Shown here: positions 41,712-41,855 of the stretch, piece by piece | Numbering within the stretch: the stretch's first letter is position 1 | Layout of the letters: each line of letters opens with the position of its first letter | Assembly (NCBI GenBank): GCA_019119335.1 | Contig: DWXF01000056.1 | Coordinates: 1 to 41,855 of the forward strand | Source: Candidatus Flavonifractor merdavium | Lineage (GTDB): Bacteria > Bacillota > Clostridia > Oscillospirales > Oscillospiraceae | Reading direction: 5' to 3' | Length of the DNA stretch: 41,855 nt | Translations under genes and position numbers: made by a program | The notes under the pieces: generated by a model | Told to the model about the DNA's origin: nothing | The model's input: only the letters and a program-made list of their open reading frames with translations | Database searches by the model: none

Positions 41712-41740
41712 ATTATACGCATGGAGGAGTAATTTGTCAA
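41712..41740 (-). promoter_or_regulatory. Consensus promoter of tRNA-Gln
   Basis: TTGACA (41740-41735), exactly 17 bases, then TATAAT (41717-41712) on the - strand, a perfect sigma-A consensus, ending about 33 bases before the tRNA. As expected for a stable RNA gene. The rest of the window to 41855 is AT-rich and shows no gene. Confidence 0.9.
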
Positions 41741-41855
41741 TAGCTTTTTCAAAGTTTTTTCAAAATTTTTTATACGCTCTCTCAGCTGTCCCAAAGGCCA
41801 TATACGGCACGTATAATTCCGCCCGTTTTGCCAGACAAGCTGCAAATCTCAAGGC

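Noticed and set aside
41520-41732. Short + strand frame across the tRNA region
   Set aside because: It reads through the antisense of tRNA-Gln and its terminator; no support as a protein.

Overview
The window looks like the chromosome of a GC-rich Gram-positive gut-type Clostridium (my inference: Oscillospiraceae, near Flavonifractor/Intestinimonas). The reasons are AGGAGG-type ribosome sites, a SpoIIE/RsbW/STAS regulatory vocabulary, proteins anchored in a single membrane, and strong codon bias. No database was searched; family names come from reading the proteins.

Layout. (1) 1-1985, + strand: the end of an integrative element, with an AT-richer lipoprotein gene, a tyrosine integrase and, directly after it, the 3' part of a tRNA-Gly(CCC) that reads as an attachment site, then a terminator. 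(2) 2149-2880, +: a LytTR response regulator, ending at a bidirectional terminator. (3) 2941-41422, all on the - strand: one almost gapless gene train of about 30 genes running leftwards from a sigma-A-like promoter at 41466-41494. (4) 41568-41740, -: a tRNA-Gln(CTG) gene with a consensus promoter and its own terminator.

The train encodes a contractile injection system (CIS) of the extracellular/phage-tail-like (eCIS) lineage. In transcription order: a degenerate stand-alone receiver; three leader proteins (one resembling a secretion-chaperone fold); sheath; tube; a tail-assembly-chaperone-like pair that appears to be joined by a programmed -1 frameshift; two more tube-like proteins flanking the LysM/hub side; a 1177-residue Pro/Gln/Glu-rich protein with tandem 66-residue repeats (best tape-measure candidate by position); LysM adaptor; gpD-like hub; gp5-like spike; gp25 wedge; two J-like baseplate proteins; a gpI-like tail protein; an eCIS-type protein with an Ig-like end; then four proteins that look like membrane and signalling parts (pseudokinase-like, cyclase-like sensor, tail-anchored protein, MORN/TolC-like protein); Pvc16-like cap; a carboxypeptidase-regulatory-like protein; a DUF4280 PAAR-like tip; and the AAA+ ATPase.

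The train ends with a partner-switching module: STAS protein, a MATE transporter fused to an RsbW-like ATPase domain, two tandem membrane SpoIIE-type phosphatases (one catalytically dead by inspection), a free RsbW-like kinase and a DUF2156 protein. No sigma factor, no tail fibre, no recognisable toxin and no head or packaging gene is present. The picture I infer is a membrane-associated, phosphorylation-controlled CIS whose control proteins are largely pseudoenzymes. The most testable new observations are the frameshift site at 36432-36438, the hairpin between Shine-Dalgarno and start codon of the sheath gene, and the repeat-bearing tape-measure candidate.
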